A stretch of 64,000 bases of DNA from Glossina fuscipes (GCF_014805625.2 NW_023998415.1:20902456-20966455), one strand, 5' to 3'; positions 39,090 to 51,768 are shown, counted from the stretch's first letter. The notes: generated from the letters alone by a model not told the origin. Program-made: numbers and translations.

Positions 39090-39425
39090 GATCGTACAAA
39101 AAATGAGAGTGAAAATTAAAGAAATAATAAAGAAACGGATAGAAGAGTAAAGGAAAATAGTATAAAAGGGGATGGAAAAAGCGAAAGATTGAGATGAAAA
39201 AACGTGGATGAGGGGAAGGTAACGCGGAACAGGAAGAGGCGGGAAAAGTAAAAAAGAAAAGCAAAGAATAAAGGAATAGGAAGGGAATGGAGAGAAAGCG
39301 AAGAGAGGAGCAGAGAAGAAAAGAAAAGCAAACGAAAAAAGAAACGAGAATAGAATAAAGAAGAAAAGTGCTAAAGGGAATATCAAGAAAAAAAGTGTAG
39401 AAGAAGAGAGAAAAGAATACAAGAG
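39090..39425 (+). other. long non-repetitive purine-rich tract
   Basis: About 335 bp with purines in the great majority of positions on the plus strand (for example 39235-39310, AGGAAGAGGCGGGAAAAGTA and following). It is not a simple repeat: G and A runs alternate irregularly. Weaker purine bias continues to about 39730. The minus strand is therefore a long Phe/Leu/Ser-rich open frame, which is a composition effect rather than a gene. Confidence 0.7.
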
Positions 39426-39918
39426 AACTTTATCCGCTTTATTCACTTTCCTTTCAAGTTACTTTTCGGAATAGTAGAATAGATAAAAACCTGATCGTAA
39501 AAAACGGTAACAGAAAGACGAGAAAGGGAAATAAGTTAAAAACGAATACTGATAAGATTTGTTTTGCTTTCTAGATCAACTAATAGAAAAGAGCTGAATG
39601 ATAAATAAACAAAAAAAAAAAAAAAAAAAAAAAAAATGGATTAGAGCAGCAAGTAGAGAAGAGTTAAGTGAAAATGCGAAGATAATGAGAATGTGAAAAG
39701 AAAAAGTGAACGAGAAATTAACGATTAAAAAAAGCAGTTAATTAACTTTGGAATATAACTAACATTTGTTTATAAATAATAAACGAGAAAAGTTGAAATT
39801 TTTCTCACTTGAAATATTACGACAATTATGCACAGACGACGAACGAAGTGTTGCAGTTTAAAGGGAAATAATATAAGAGATCTGATTTTAGTCACAGTTT
39901 TGGTCAGGCTTTGTTTAG

Positions 39919-39954
<36 letters not shown>

Positions 39955-39960
39955 TTAAGT
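39919..39960. repeat. (GTAA)n microsatellite
   Basis: GTAA is repeated about nine times, then the run is interrupted as TAATTAAGTAAAG. Confidence 0.95.
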
Positions 39961-42584
39961 AAAGTGTTTAGCAATTCATTTGAGAAATTAAAAAAAAAAA
40001 AAAAGAAAAATTCTTTTTAATTCGTTAACACGCTTTTTCCCTTTTAAAGCAAATATACAAAATGTTTATGAAATCAATGTCAGAAGGAAGTAAAACTGAA
40101 TTGCATTTCACGCAACATAACATATACATGTGCTCGTATATGTATAAATAAACAAACTTTCCAGGCACCATTTTCTCTCACTCACTCTCATGATAGCGTA
40201 ATAAATACCAAATACTAAAAATAGCAAAATGGATAAAAAGAAAGCAATGACGGCAACAATCTGAGTCTCTCCAAATCAAACAAAACTAAACAGAAAGATG
40301 ATGAACACCACCAACAACATGCACGTAGTGAGATGAAAAGAACCCTAAATTATATTTAACTCCGTTGATTGTATATACACTCACATAAACTTTAGCCAAG
40401 TTTTATGCTTCCAAGTCTTTAGGGAGCACATAAATTTAAAGATAATGCGCTTTGAGAGCAATTTCATATTTAGACTCCTACAGATATGATGTAAACATGC
40501 GCAAACGAAGCTCCCTTAAATTAACCGATAACCAATCATATGAATGCAAATTTTCCATACACACTCACGTTTACGACCAATGACATTAAAGCATATTTCC
40601 AGTATACGGGAAATGCAAAACAAACCCTAACTGTTCATATTATCCCCTTTGAAAGTACAAATGCATCATAACTCTTTTACTCTCTCGTATCGACGAGAAT
40701 TTATGACTCAGTGTATAAAATTTTCGCATCCGAGCCATCTCTTCATGCGAATGATAGTGTATGAGCGTATTTCGCAATCCGTATGCAATTCAATGAATTT
40801 ATTTGGAATTATATTCCATGACATTCCAGACCAACACCTCGAGAAGTGTAATGCATACATGTCACTACTAAGCAAATGCAGATGAAAATGTTTATGTGCT
40901 TGATCATTTACATGTGCTAACGTGTCATTTGAAGTGCGCCGCCCTAGTGCAGAATACGTCGTTGGTATGATTTTCGTATAGGAGCTTAACGCAAGCAGTT
41001 AGTTACTTTTCACTGACTTTTCTGAGGCCTACTAAAATGACAATTTTCCATTTTTTTTTTTTTTTTGGTTTTTTTCTTTAAATACTACTGCAAAAGTATA
41101 AAAATCACATATGTAGAATAACTTGACAGTAAAGTTTATCCGAATGCCTAAAAGTATGTAATGATTTTTAGTTTATTTTGTGTTTATCAAAAGCCTTATA
41201 GTATACACAATGGTTTTCATTTTTTTTTTTTTTTTTTGTTCTTTTTTTGTTTTTTGTTAGGCATTTTCTCATGTCTGTTATGTTCTTAGTTTAGGTTCCA
41301 CATATCCATTACTCCGGCAATACGTATTCTGCATATCACTGTTAGAGTTTTTATATATATTGTTATGAATTTATGTTTGCATATGTTACGGTGGTGAATA
41401 TGTCAACTTTTCGGTTTTTGTTGAGATTCTAATTAAATTGTAATGCAAATCTCAGGCCATTAATGCGTATCGAATAATTTATTGTAAACGAACAGCAAGT
41501 GAAATATGTTTGTATTAATAATCTAGAATGGATTTTGTGCGCCTCTTTCGACAGCATATCTGCATGCTGTTTAAGATTCTTCTTTATGTGCTATAAAAGA
41601 ATTATCGATCAATGATCTAAACTTAACATATTTTTATTTACAAAGTCTCGTTGTAAAGATTATGGTCTACAGTATGACTATTACACACAACTTATTAACA
41701 GATAATCAAAAAAAAATAAATAAATAAATAAAACTGTATCTTGGTAATCCAACACCAGGTGTGGCTTGACCTGCACTATTGTAAGAATGTAGAATGTAAG
41801 GACACTCAATCGGCCATTTTAACCCATGGAAAAAACGTTCGCTGTATGAAATACACAACTTTAAGAGCCAAGGAATTAAAGTTAAAAAAAAAAAAAACAA
41901 TAACTAGAAAATCTGCAACGTACTGAATCTGGAAAGGTTCGCTGTGAAATCTTGTAGAAACGAGTATCTTTCACGTTCGACTGTAGACAATCGAATCGTT
42001 TACAAAAAAGTTTGAAAAGTTCCTCGTTTTCTTGACAAGTATTACGTGAAATGAAAGCGGAAGAAAAAATCGAATAAAAAATCGTCAGTAGAAATTCCGA
42101 TGAAAACGATGATGTCAGTACGACATTTGCGAAAATCTTCAAATTCTGTAGTAGTGCCCGAAATAAAAAATATGATGATATTAATCTGTGTCCAGCAAGT
42201 GTATACATGTGAAGAACAACTCATCTGAGTCTATATTAACTTGAAGTGTAGTCGTTAGACCGTAGAGCACACCCCAGATAAATTTAATAAAATGTTGCAA
42301 AGTTTTTGTAAAAACATTCTTACAATCAATTTTGTAGAGAAATTCCGAAAAATATTTAAAGTTTACTAACAATTTACCTCTGCCGCAACCTTGTTTCCCT
42401 TTTCTCTCCTTGACCATGATCATAAGAAAATTGAAACAAGTAAAGAAATTATATTCAGCCGAAATTGAATTGTTTATACCATCTTTCTCCTAAAAGACTG
42501 CTACAAATTGTTACTATTGTACCAGTTGTAGAATGCGAGTAATGAGCAAAAAACTGAACTCTTCGGCTATTTGCCGGGTCCTTG
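39961..42584. other. AT-rich non-genic stretch
   Basis: Poly-T at 41051 and 41220, mixed sequence at 41750-42420 with frames on both strands and no known motif. Confidence 0.5.
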
Positions 42585-43065
42585 TTCGATTTAGCGCGTT
42601 TTTAAGATGCCAAGCACTTACCAAACACAACGACCGAAACGGATCAATGGTAGGACAGACTTGCCTAGGTACTAGACTTAGCATTTGATACTGATATAGA
42701 GTTCGTGAAGCTTTCTTATGCTTTCATTATTCTATACTATTAGAGGGCATGGTCGACTATTTTGATCTTTCTACAAGCACTAGTTTATAAGTAACGAGAT
42801 GTTCTCAGTTTACATGGTACCGTAGGCAGTTCCACCGACCAATTTGCTCCGTTTTTTATACCAACTCTCGCAAAAAATTTAAACTTTTCTGCCATATTTG
42901 AAGCCGGTAGCTATATTTTTCCTTGACGCGAATGATTGCTTCATTCATTACGCAGGCAGACGAATACCTTTATTTGAATCCATTCATTATAAATTTTTTT
43001 GATTAAGTGAATATGTCTCCATACGTCGGTAACGATTATGAAAATAAATCGAAAATCTTACGTTG
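42585..43065 (+). repeat. two adjacent partial copies of the dispersed repeat
   Basis: The first segment (42585-42745) holds the distal half: GTAGGACAGACTTGCCTAGG, ATTTGATACTGATATAGAG, TTCGTGAAGCTTTCTTATGC. The second (42750-43065) begins again with GCATGGTCGACTATTTTGAT, then TACATGGTACCGTAGGCAGT, CCGACCAATTTGCTCCGTTT, ACGCAGGCAGACGAATACCT and TAACGATTATGAAAATAAA. The order first-distal, then a whole unit, means a head-to-tail arrangement of two copies. Confidence 0.5.
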
Positions 43066-43749
43066 CAAGGATTACTTGCACGCTGAAGTCATGGGCATCT
43101 ATCATTGGAAAATCTATTGAAATTTTTCTTAAAGAAATGAGAAAATCGATAAACGATCAATGTTAAGTTTGTACGCAATCTAAGTACACATAACATGCCA
43201 ATCGGTTTCTATCACATCCTTAGCTTGATCTCTGCCATGAGTAGCTAATCAATCAAAGTTAGGATCACCGTGCAGTTCATATATGTGTAAAGAAATTTCT
43301 TGAGCTTTTTGCAACAAACGCTCTCGCTTATCGCCTTCTGTTTATACACGTTAAATACCTCTTTATGAGATTTATGAGACCTATTTTTTCCCTTAAATAG
43401 TTGATTTTTCCTCTCAACGATCAAAATTTAATTGCAGATCATGAAACTCAATGCATATTTTCTGAAAACGTTGGCATGAATTTCGACTATTATTTAATGC
43501 ACAACATATACAGATATGATACAGAGGACTCTTATCCTAGAGTTAAGAAGAGTTTGCCATAGTTATGCTGAAGGAAAGCCTCAAGCTGATTCTCGGTATT
43601 CATAGCGCAAGATAAAAATAAAAATTTATGAAAAAAGGAAAACAACATCCATCTTAGCTCGGCTCTAATAACAATTGCAAGCAAACGACGGCAATAAAGT
43701 AGAGCGAAAAGCCATTTCTTGATGAATTTTTTTTTTTTAGTTATTGCGC

Positions 43750-44160
43750 ACAAGGTGGCTGAAAAGTTTCCGACCTAAATGTCAGGATGAAGACTCTATA
43801 AAATTCAATTTCGCACTTTGTGAAACAGCGGTGTTTCTGTGAAAACCAAAATAACATTTTGGTTTTGAATAGCGATCTGCCGGGACCAATTAAGGAGAGA
43901 TTGTACGCTGGGCACGATGACTCCGCAAGATGACTCTGCCACGCTGAAATTTTGGATTTCAATTCGTAACGAGGTTCTGCTCTACCTTGGTTGACGATAA
44001 CTATTCGGAAGGGGCAAGTACTGTAACTACTGAAGAAAACATTGCCGAAATTCCCCACGCTATTCTGCACAACCGTCAAATTAAGATTGGGAAAATCGCA
44101 GAGGCTATTAATATGTCCCAAGAAAATGCTTATCAAATCGTGAGTAAACATTTAAGCATG
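43750..44160 (+). pseudogene. irritans-type mariner, 5' fragment with HTH region
   Basis: The fragment starts with an inverted-repeat-like end at 43750-43777 (ACAAGGTGGCTGAAAAGTTT...), close to the Himar-type end ACAGGTTGGCTGATAAGTCC. About 180 bp later come DDSATLKFWISI (from 43929), which fits the GDSAPSxxTVxxW helix. After a frameshift comes the second helix-turn-helix of the DNA-binding domain, at about 44020-44160: TVTTEENIAEIPHAILHNRQ, IKIGKIAEAINMSQENAYQI and VSKHLSM. The match to family forms such as VVTDENIxxIHxxIL...EIAEALxIS...H is strong. The catalytic domain is not visible downstream; similarity fades after 44160. This is a different mariner subfamily from the one that begins at 44840. 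The two lie in the same orientation about 0.7 kb apart, so either two insertions or a nested and deleted pair. Confidence 0.8.
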
Positions 44161-44839
44161 AATGTCGAGTCACAAGTCCATGGATACTGTACGAAAATAG
44201 CACGAATGGCAGCTCAGTCTGCAGCCCTTCCCGCCATATTCACCATCTCTTACCATCAGCGATTACATACTTCTTTGATCAAATCTATCAATACCTAGCA
44301 TTACCTTGTCTACTATTTTTGAATATAAGAGAGAGCAAGTATCCGAATATCCAATACACGACCGGCTGCTCGGCCGCTGATCCTTCCTGACGTCGCGCGG
44401 AATATCTGAGCCCCTTTTATGCTCACGTCTTTCTCATAATCTAGAATAATTTAATAAAATCTTACCGGGCAAAGTAACAATTTGTACGTCAATGCCAAAT
44501 AATAAATGATTGTTCATCACTGACGTGACAATCGATCAATAGGCTGCCGGTATGTGAGCGCCGAGATCAAGAGACCAAATAATATCGCTTGGCAAGCGTA
44601 GGTGACAAAAAGCCAAGTTTTCGGCTAGCGAAGAAAACGCTCGGGCTCGTTGCATGTCCTATCGTACAGATCATGTCATTATATACAATTATTAGGTTGG
44701 CAAGGATGAAACTTGCAGTTTATAATCTTCCCAACTCTGGCAGCTCCTTATTTGACCTTGACTTACTATTTGACCGCCTAAGAAGTTACACAACTTGACC
44801 GTAGAAGTAGATGCTTCCAAATTTTTTTTTTTTTTTATA

Positions 44840-45679
44840 ATGGATCGGTTGGAAATTCGTGCTATCACGCAGTATAAATGCTTACGTCGTACTTTGGTAG
44901 TGTGTTTGGTTTTAATGCAACTACGCAGTAGACACTATTTGGTTGGTTGCCAAATTTCGCCTTGATGACTTTCACCTCATAAATCATCCGCACGGTCGCC
45001 CAAAATCAAAGGTCAGTAACGACGTACTATAGGTCATCGTTGTGCTTATAAATTATCATTAAAGTTTGGTATTACATCAACAAACAATGTTAACTCACTT
45101 TAATCGAATCGGGAAAGTGAAAATCTAGATAAGCGGGCTTCCCATGAACTGAATGAAGAACAGTAAAAAAAGCGCTTGGAAGCTTGTTTGATGTCGCTTT
45201 CTCGTCATAAATCTAATCCATTTATGATCCGAACAATCACTTGTCATGAGAAATGAATTCAATATAGCAATCGCAAACGTTCGGGGTAGTACTTAGAGGG
45301 TGATGAATCACCAAAACATACTCCAAAGCGAAGTATTCACAAGAATAAACTGATGATGAGTGTGGTTGTGATTAACTCCTACTTTATCGCAAGATAACGC
45401 CAAATCTAACACTGTGCAAGCGACCTTCGTAAAACTACAGGAATTGAAGTTGGAACTTCTTCATCATCCCTCATACTTACCAAGTCTAGCACCCACTGAC
45501 TGTGACTTATTTCGCTATTTGGACAACTTCTTGACTGGGAAAAATTTCCATTCCGTAATATAGTTAACTTCGGTTGCCAGGAATTCATAGACTCTGATCC
45601 ATCAGGGTTCTATACCAACGGCCTACCTCTTAAATTGTGAATGGGTGCAGACAATACGGACGCATACTTTAATGAATAA
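44840..45679 (+). pseudogene. mariner transposase pseudogene, mauritiana-type (D34D)
   Basis: Candidate start ATG at 44840 (MDRLEIRAITQY), then a GRP linker PHGRPKSKVSND near 44990. After a frame change comes NLDKRASHELNEEQ from 45122 (family form WVPHELNE), then RLEACLMSLSRHKSNPF and the first catalytic block TCHEK-stop, where the family has TGDEKW. The first Asp codon is CAT (45245-45247) and the Trp codon is TGA (45254-45256). The middle, after KNKLMMSVVV, is partly deleted. The second block QDNAKSNTV (Asp 45393-45395) and third block LAPTDCDLF (Asp 45498-45500) are intact with exactly 34 residues between them. The end GFYTNG...DNTDAYFNE-TAA stops at 45677-45679. A possible left terminal repeat is TTAGGTTGGCAAGGATGAA near 44685; no matching right end was found. 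Transposition function is clearly lost. Confidence 0.87.
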
Positions 45680-45897
45680 AATAATTCCTTATATCTATGA
45701 CTTGTCAGCAAACTTTGCCTTTCGTATGTTATACTTTGTAAGTAAACTCCATATTTATGTATTCCGCCGCGTTTATACTTGGTTATTTAAAAATCGGGGG
45801 ATTTATCTTGGTATGAAAATGTTACTCAAAAGAAATTTCTTTACCATTTAGAATTCGTAATAAGTCAATAGGTGCATCCGTAAAACAACTTTGCTGA

Positions 45898-46050
45898 GTT
45901 TCAATGTCTACGTGCTAAGAGCATTAGCACAATAACAGATAGCGTTCAGTCTCTTAGATAAAGGTCTCTTAGGTCGCGGTCGAGATCTCAACAGACGGTT
46001 GAATAAACTGATAGCCCAATGAGCACTGGGTTATTTTTATATATCTGTGC
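45898..46050 (+). mobile_element. possible diverged SINE-like element, copy D
   Basis: The 3' half, from about 45970, reads GGTCGCGGTCGAGATCTCAA, then CGGTTGAATAAACTGATAGCCC and AGCACT. This aligns with copy A (TTCGCGGGCTCAAATCTCAA, CGGT, CAATAAAGCCGATGATAGCC, ACACT) when a short deletion is allowed. The box A half is not convincing. It lies just downstream of the mariner pseudogene. Confidence 0.4.
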
Positions 46051-46974
46051 TGAAATCAAAAAATTTGATTTTGATAATAAAAACCTGTCTACTACGCATT
46101 AATCGAAAAGGCTAAGAAACATTTGAAAACAATCTTTGTCTACGACTAACTAAGAATGTTTTACATATTTATATAGGCGCTGACAACACTTTTGACTTTG
46201 GCCTGACTAACTGACACTTTGCCATTGCTAAAATAACTTGTTACTTCAAGCATGATTCCGAACATAACCGACTATTGCGTAAGACGTTCTTTGCCGCAAT
46301 ATGGCATTAGAGAAATGCATACTTGAAAGAAGACTTTAGAAGAAGATAAAATTTAAATAATAAGAGGGAGATGAGAGTCCGTTTTTTGTTTGTTTTTTTT
46401 TTTTGGGTAAAAACATTCTCGAGAACCCAACATTAACCTCACTTAAATCTTTATATTAAGCCTCGATTTGGTGGAATGGGAAGTTGCAGAAAGAACCGCT
46501 CAAATTATTCATTTAGGGCCGGTTTTTATACTCATCGGCAAGACATGGGGAGACATTTACTTCATCTATAAGGAAGCTTCAACAATTCCATAAAGTATAT
46601 ATTACGTATTCTTGACTCGCAGCATTAAATTCGGATTCAATTTGAGCATGTATGGAGGAGATTTTCCTTTAGACAAATATAATTTTTTTTTATTTATTTA
46701 GTAAAAGGGTAGAAGGTAGGTTTAGTTAACTTGCGTACAAGCGCAGTTTAAGTGCTCAACCTATTTCTCAGCGAAAGATTATTTAATCTTTGTAATAATT
46801 ATTTTGATACGGAATTTCCCTTAAAACGATCGATCCTTGTCATCTGTTGTTATTAAAGAAGAGATAAATAAAAGAAGATAATAAAAATCGTAAACATAAA
46901 ACAAGTAAAAACTGCGTCACACCACTCTATAATTATTAATATAACGACTTTTCAAAATAGGGCATTATATGGAA

Positions 46975-47115
46975 AGTGATCCAAAAAAATGGATCGATCC
47001 AAACCATTTTCAAACATTTTCGTTCTTCGGTCAAAGCAGTGTACCAAAATGTATATTAAGCACAAGAAAACAAAACAGACGGACAACCAGGTTAAGATGA
47101 TTCTGAATCGATAGG
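46975..47115 (+). repeat. partial copy of the dispersed repeat
   Basis: GATCGATCCAAACCATTTTC, ACAAAACAGACGGACAACCA and GATGATTCTGAATCGATAGG give the ends and core of the family; the middle is short. It stands 0.2 kb upstream of SINE-like copy B. Confidence 0.42.
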
Positions 47116-47316
47116 TATAATAAAAGATGGATCTACCTCAATTCCCTCTGGATGTTGCAAATATCCAGACAAACATAATATGCCATTCTGCCAGAAGTAG
47201 TGTAGAGTATATATATAAATTTACTGAAGACAAAATCATAAATACTCATATTATTTTTATTATTATAATTAATTTAACCCAAGAAATAAATTCAAGGACT
47301 AACGGCTTAAAAAAGC

Positions 47317-47434
47317 CCTAGTATCTGAGCCTTTCGGCTTTATTCAAAACTCTACCGCTTTTGAGATTTAAACCGTCGACCATTAAGGTCTTAGTCGAGA
47401 TCCTTAGTCTACTCAACCACTCAGACGGATATCC
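47317..47434 (-). mobile_element. tRNA-derived SINE-like element, copy B
   Basis: On the minus strand it opens with CCGTCTGAGTGGTTGAGTAG (box A-like TGGTTGAGTAG), then ATCTCGACTAAGACCTTAAT, GGTTTAAATCTC as box B, and the shared body GCGGTAGAGTTTTGAATAAA, GCCG, ending near TACTAGGG. On the 3' side of the element (lower coordinates) the sequence becomes AT-rich with TAATAATAAAAATAAT, compatible with a short tail. Copies A and B agree over nearly the whole element; copy C matches the 5' half best. Confidence 0.7.
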
Positions 47435-50400
47435 TCAAATTAAAAATTCAGCAAATCAAGAAAACCATTTGTCCCAACAGATCAATGAGATTTTTTTTTT
47501 TATTTTTTTTTTATATGGAAATGAAAGGAGGAGCTGATTGAAAACACGGAAAATATATAAAATGGCAAGAGTTTCCAGCTTCGAATGCTTATTGTTTGAC
47601 TTACAGCGCCATTTAATTCGCGTGGCTATAAGGCCTACAATTTTTATCACAAGTTAACATCTTTGATTGACGCCTTTCTATAAATTTTATTAACAACCAC
47701 GACAACCTGACGGACAAACTATTTTCATTTCAATAATAACGAAAATTGTACTTCTAACGAAGCTTCGGCAATTAGTAGTTAATTAATCTCGTAGCTTTTT
47801 CGTTAGTTATGGGCGTGCCATTTAGCCAAAATACTATCAATTTGATGTGCCTCTTAAAAAATCTTTACATCTTATGTAAATTAAGGATGCCTCTCTGTTA
47901 AGAGGAATTGTGAACGTGTCACATTAATTTCAGTCATTAACCAACCACTAATCAAGTAAATTTCGTCTACCCAAAAAATGTATGTGTGTGTATATATTAT
48001 ACTTTGAAAACAATTTATGGAAAAATACGTATATTCTTCGGTATTTAGACAATGGAATAATTTTCTTTCTTATTAAAAATGTAACTACTCTTACCTTACT
48101 TAAAATGGCCGCTTTAGCAATACAGTTGTCTAAACATACACACTTACAAAAAAAAAAAAGAAAAACCCGCCGGCCAACTTAAGTGGACACAATGTTCACA
48201 TGCACAAGCCAGAAAAAAAAAAAGACAAACGGAAGATTATGTCTACTTCTTTTCTAATATTATTCAATACTTATACAGCTATATAACAAAAAATAACTGC
48301 TGCCATATCCTAACACGTAACTAAATTTCACATTAAAATATTATTATTTCTTAGCATGTCCTCTAAATTCTTATTTAAATAAGATCCATCCCTTTCTTTT
48401 TTTTAATTGAGAAATTCGTCATTTTTCTTATTTTACTAAAATCTCCATAAACTAGAAAAACGATATATGCATCGATTAGCTTACCGAGAAACACTGAACA
48501 AGAACACTGAGTTTATGTTTGTGAATACATTTGAGAGAGTATGTTAAATAACATGAAATCCAATAAATCTCTCTCAAAATGACGAAATGAAACCAACACG
48601 AGCTCTTCGTTCGTTCCTTAATATGCTTCTTAACTCATTGACAATTGATAACTGCGATCTCATTGTATCTGTTTGATTTTATTCTCTTACATGCTTTTTT
48701 CTAATAATTTTTTTTTGTTTTGCAAGTACATATGTTACTCTTATTTTATGAAAACTTCTTTTAGTTCTCCTATAATTAGTAGCTCAATTACTGGTTGTCG
48801 CGAGTAACTCTATGCGTTTATAAAAACAAACGAAATTATTGTTTATAATGAAACGAATTGTATTTTGCCTTGTATTTTTGCGTTCAAATATATGCTGAAC
48901 GTATGATAATAGCAGTGCGGGAAAAATTACACTAAATTAAATTGTCCATCACAGAGCTGTTTGCAAAATCTTATTTAAGAGACGTTATAAAAAATAGAAT
49001 TTATCACCCTTTACACGCATACAACAATACAAAGTCGTATTTGTAATTTCTGCTTAATACGGAACAAAAGTAGTGCAGGTGTCAGCTACTTAAAGTAGCA
49101 TGAACAAAAGAGAAGATAAGAGAAAATTTATGGCCCGTGATAATGCATTGATAAGATGAAGAAATTTATCTATTTTCGAAAACCCACTCTTAATAAAGAG
49201 TATTTCTGTTCCGAAGACTATTTTATACCAAATCATTTTTTTCATTAAGTTATTAATTAAAATCGTAGCAAATATATTGTTTTATCTTTCAAAATTTCTC
49301 AGAAATTAAAAAGATTTATTTTGAGAAAATTTTAAACTGGCATGGAACGAAATGTAACTTAAATAAACCCGTGCATTTTTCTTTAAATAAATGAGAGGCA
49401 ACAATCGGTGATTTACCATTTCTTTTTCGCCTTTCAATTTACGGCGAGGAGGCAAACTTTTAGCATAATCAGAGAAGACGGATATAATAGAAACACAAAA
49501 ATCCGATAATAATCTTTTAGTTTAAATTTTAAACATAATGTTGGACCAACTTGTTATCTCGTTGTTTCTGGCATAATATTTTAATTGAAATTTCATTCCT
49601 ATTTCATATTGAATTATTTGTTTCTATTTTAGATGAGAAAAACAAAAAAAAAAACAAAAAAACTCAAACTTACTAAAACAAATAATAATAAATAAAATTA
49701 AATAATTAAAAGTATTGCTGATCAACTCCTTCAAGATACGTAACTATTAAGAAATGTTAAACTTTGAACTGAAAAATTACGGTACCGAGCAGTACACGAG
49801 AGCTCTCAGATATTGTAGCAGAATCATATTATGAATGTACAGTGAAAACTAGTCGAAATATACACATGTAAAAATAATGCATACATTATGTCTAAACGAA
49901 GCCAGCAAAGTTTGAAAGGAACGATATTCCATGTAAAAGTTGGACCATATCTGTTGATTCTTTTCCTCAATAAATCTTCGAACTCATTTGTCACACGCAC
50001 TTTAGTCACACTGACTTGCTGAACACCTTACGAAGTTCGAATAAGAAACTCAGAGAAGTAATCAATGTATGATGTTGTATGATGTTTTTAATGGTAACCG
50101 CTTTAATAAAGTAAATCTATTGTTATTATAATTTTAACAGCCATTTCCGACAGAATTCTTCTTAGCGTTATGTTGATTCAAACTAAGTAATAATGCCTTC
50201 AGTGCAAGCAGGTGAAAAGCAATAGCTTTTAAAGTTTATCCTACGGCAATGATTGCGTGCTGTAACCAAGGTAAGTTCACATTTTTAATTTAATTTGCAC
50301 TCATCATCTAAGAAGTAAACTTTGACAGATTTATAATAATTATACATTTACTCGTCCGCGCCTGCCTGAACCGTTTTATGCCAAATGAAAATATATTGCA

Positions 50401-51693
50401 TAGCAAGCTCATCTGTGTGTGTGTGTGCATGTATTTGCAAAACCAATGTAACCGAAGTGAAATTGTATTTGCATTTGTCCGCATCGACGTTCAATTGATG
50501 TGTCTATGTTTACGTTATGTTACATTAGAGGCAAAACAATTGCACGTAATTTTGCTTACGTACCCTCTTTTGCAAACCCACTTACTTACTTTTACGTAAA
50601 TGTATAGATAGGTGCACGCATACTTGTAAAATATTTTTTTGCGTTACATTCATGAGAAATGTAAAAAAGGAATGCATTTGTCAGAGTTTTGCTTTGTTTT
50701 TCTTGCTCCTGCTTTGTATGTGTAAATTTCTATGGGTAAAAATGCATGCATAGGCAGGCAGTCATGCATTATATGGGGACAAGCACATACTATACAATGG
50801 GCATTGTTGGTGAGCAGGTGAAAGTACATTCACATTTACATAAATACAAATACGTTCACAGGCCTACGGACTATCTTTATGTATGTATGTCGATAAAACG
50901 AAATGCAGACATTTGGAGAATCTTGTTTTGTTTGTTTTATTTATTTGTTTTTTTTTTTTTTTTTTTTATTATTATTTTTTGTTCCTATTTTCTTCTCTCT
51001 ATCTCTCCTTCTTTATTACGGTTGTTTCAACAATTGGTATCGTGGCTATAAAATGTCTTCTTCTTAATCAAGTTTTTGCGCCTCACGTATACGTAGACAA
51101 ATACCTTTCAGACTGACGTGCTGGTGTGAATGCGAATGGCTGCAATTCGCCTAATACTAAGTTTTTCTGATTGCTTGTAAATCCTGTGCCTTCGGATTGT
51201 AACTGTATGTATGCGCTGCTGCCAAATGTGTGAAACCATTGTAGGGGCCGTTGCACATATCCCTCGCTTCTCTATCCATTATTTCACTTTAATCTCTGAT
51301 CCTTAAACATTCATGCCTCTAAATCTGGCTTTATTTTCTCAAACTCTTCCTTTCTCATGCCATGTGTGCGCTTTAAGTCTATAGGCTTTCTGGCTTTTGA
51401 CTTGTTTTCCCAGGTTCATTCTACATTTTTTGTTTTTTCCTTTTTATATTTCAATTTTTCTGCTCTTGTTCTGCTTCATGCTCGTCTTTTTGTTTGTTTG
51501 TTTTTTTCTTTTTGCATGCTTTTTTTTTTTTTTTTCCTTTTTTGTATATATTCACATTTTGTCATGCAACACGACACAAGCAAGTTGCAGCCTGCAAGCA
51601 AAAGGTATTCACACATATTTACACTTAATGCTACGTGTTCTGGGTTTGCGATAAGCAAATAGAATAGATTTGTCAGTTGTTGGCACTGTGCAT
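47435..51693. other. AT-rich non-genic stretch
   Basis: T runs at 47490-47513 and 50950-50967, GT-rich start at 50393. No gene, RNA or element identified. Confidence 0.6.
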
Positions 51694-51694
51694 G

Positions 51695-51764
<70 letters not shown>
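51694..51764. repeat. compound (TA)n-(TG)n microsatellite
   Basis: Fourteen TA units are joined directly to about twenty-two TG units without interruption. Confidence 0.97.

Positions 51765-51768
<4 letters not shown>

Noticed and set aside
39087..39446. 119-codon minus-strand open frame rich in Phe, Leu and Ser
   Set aside because: It is the pyrimidine strand of the purine tract; lack of stops follows from composition.
41882..42208. 108-codon minus-strand frame and its plus-strand counterpart
   Set aside because: No motif; AT-rich frames with poly-A/T at the end; no support on either strand.
43741..44151. 136-codon minus-strand frame
   Set aside because: Antisense shadow of the mariner fragment, whose plus strand has clear family motifs.
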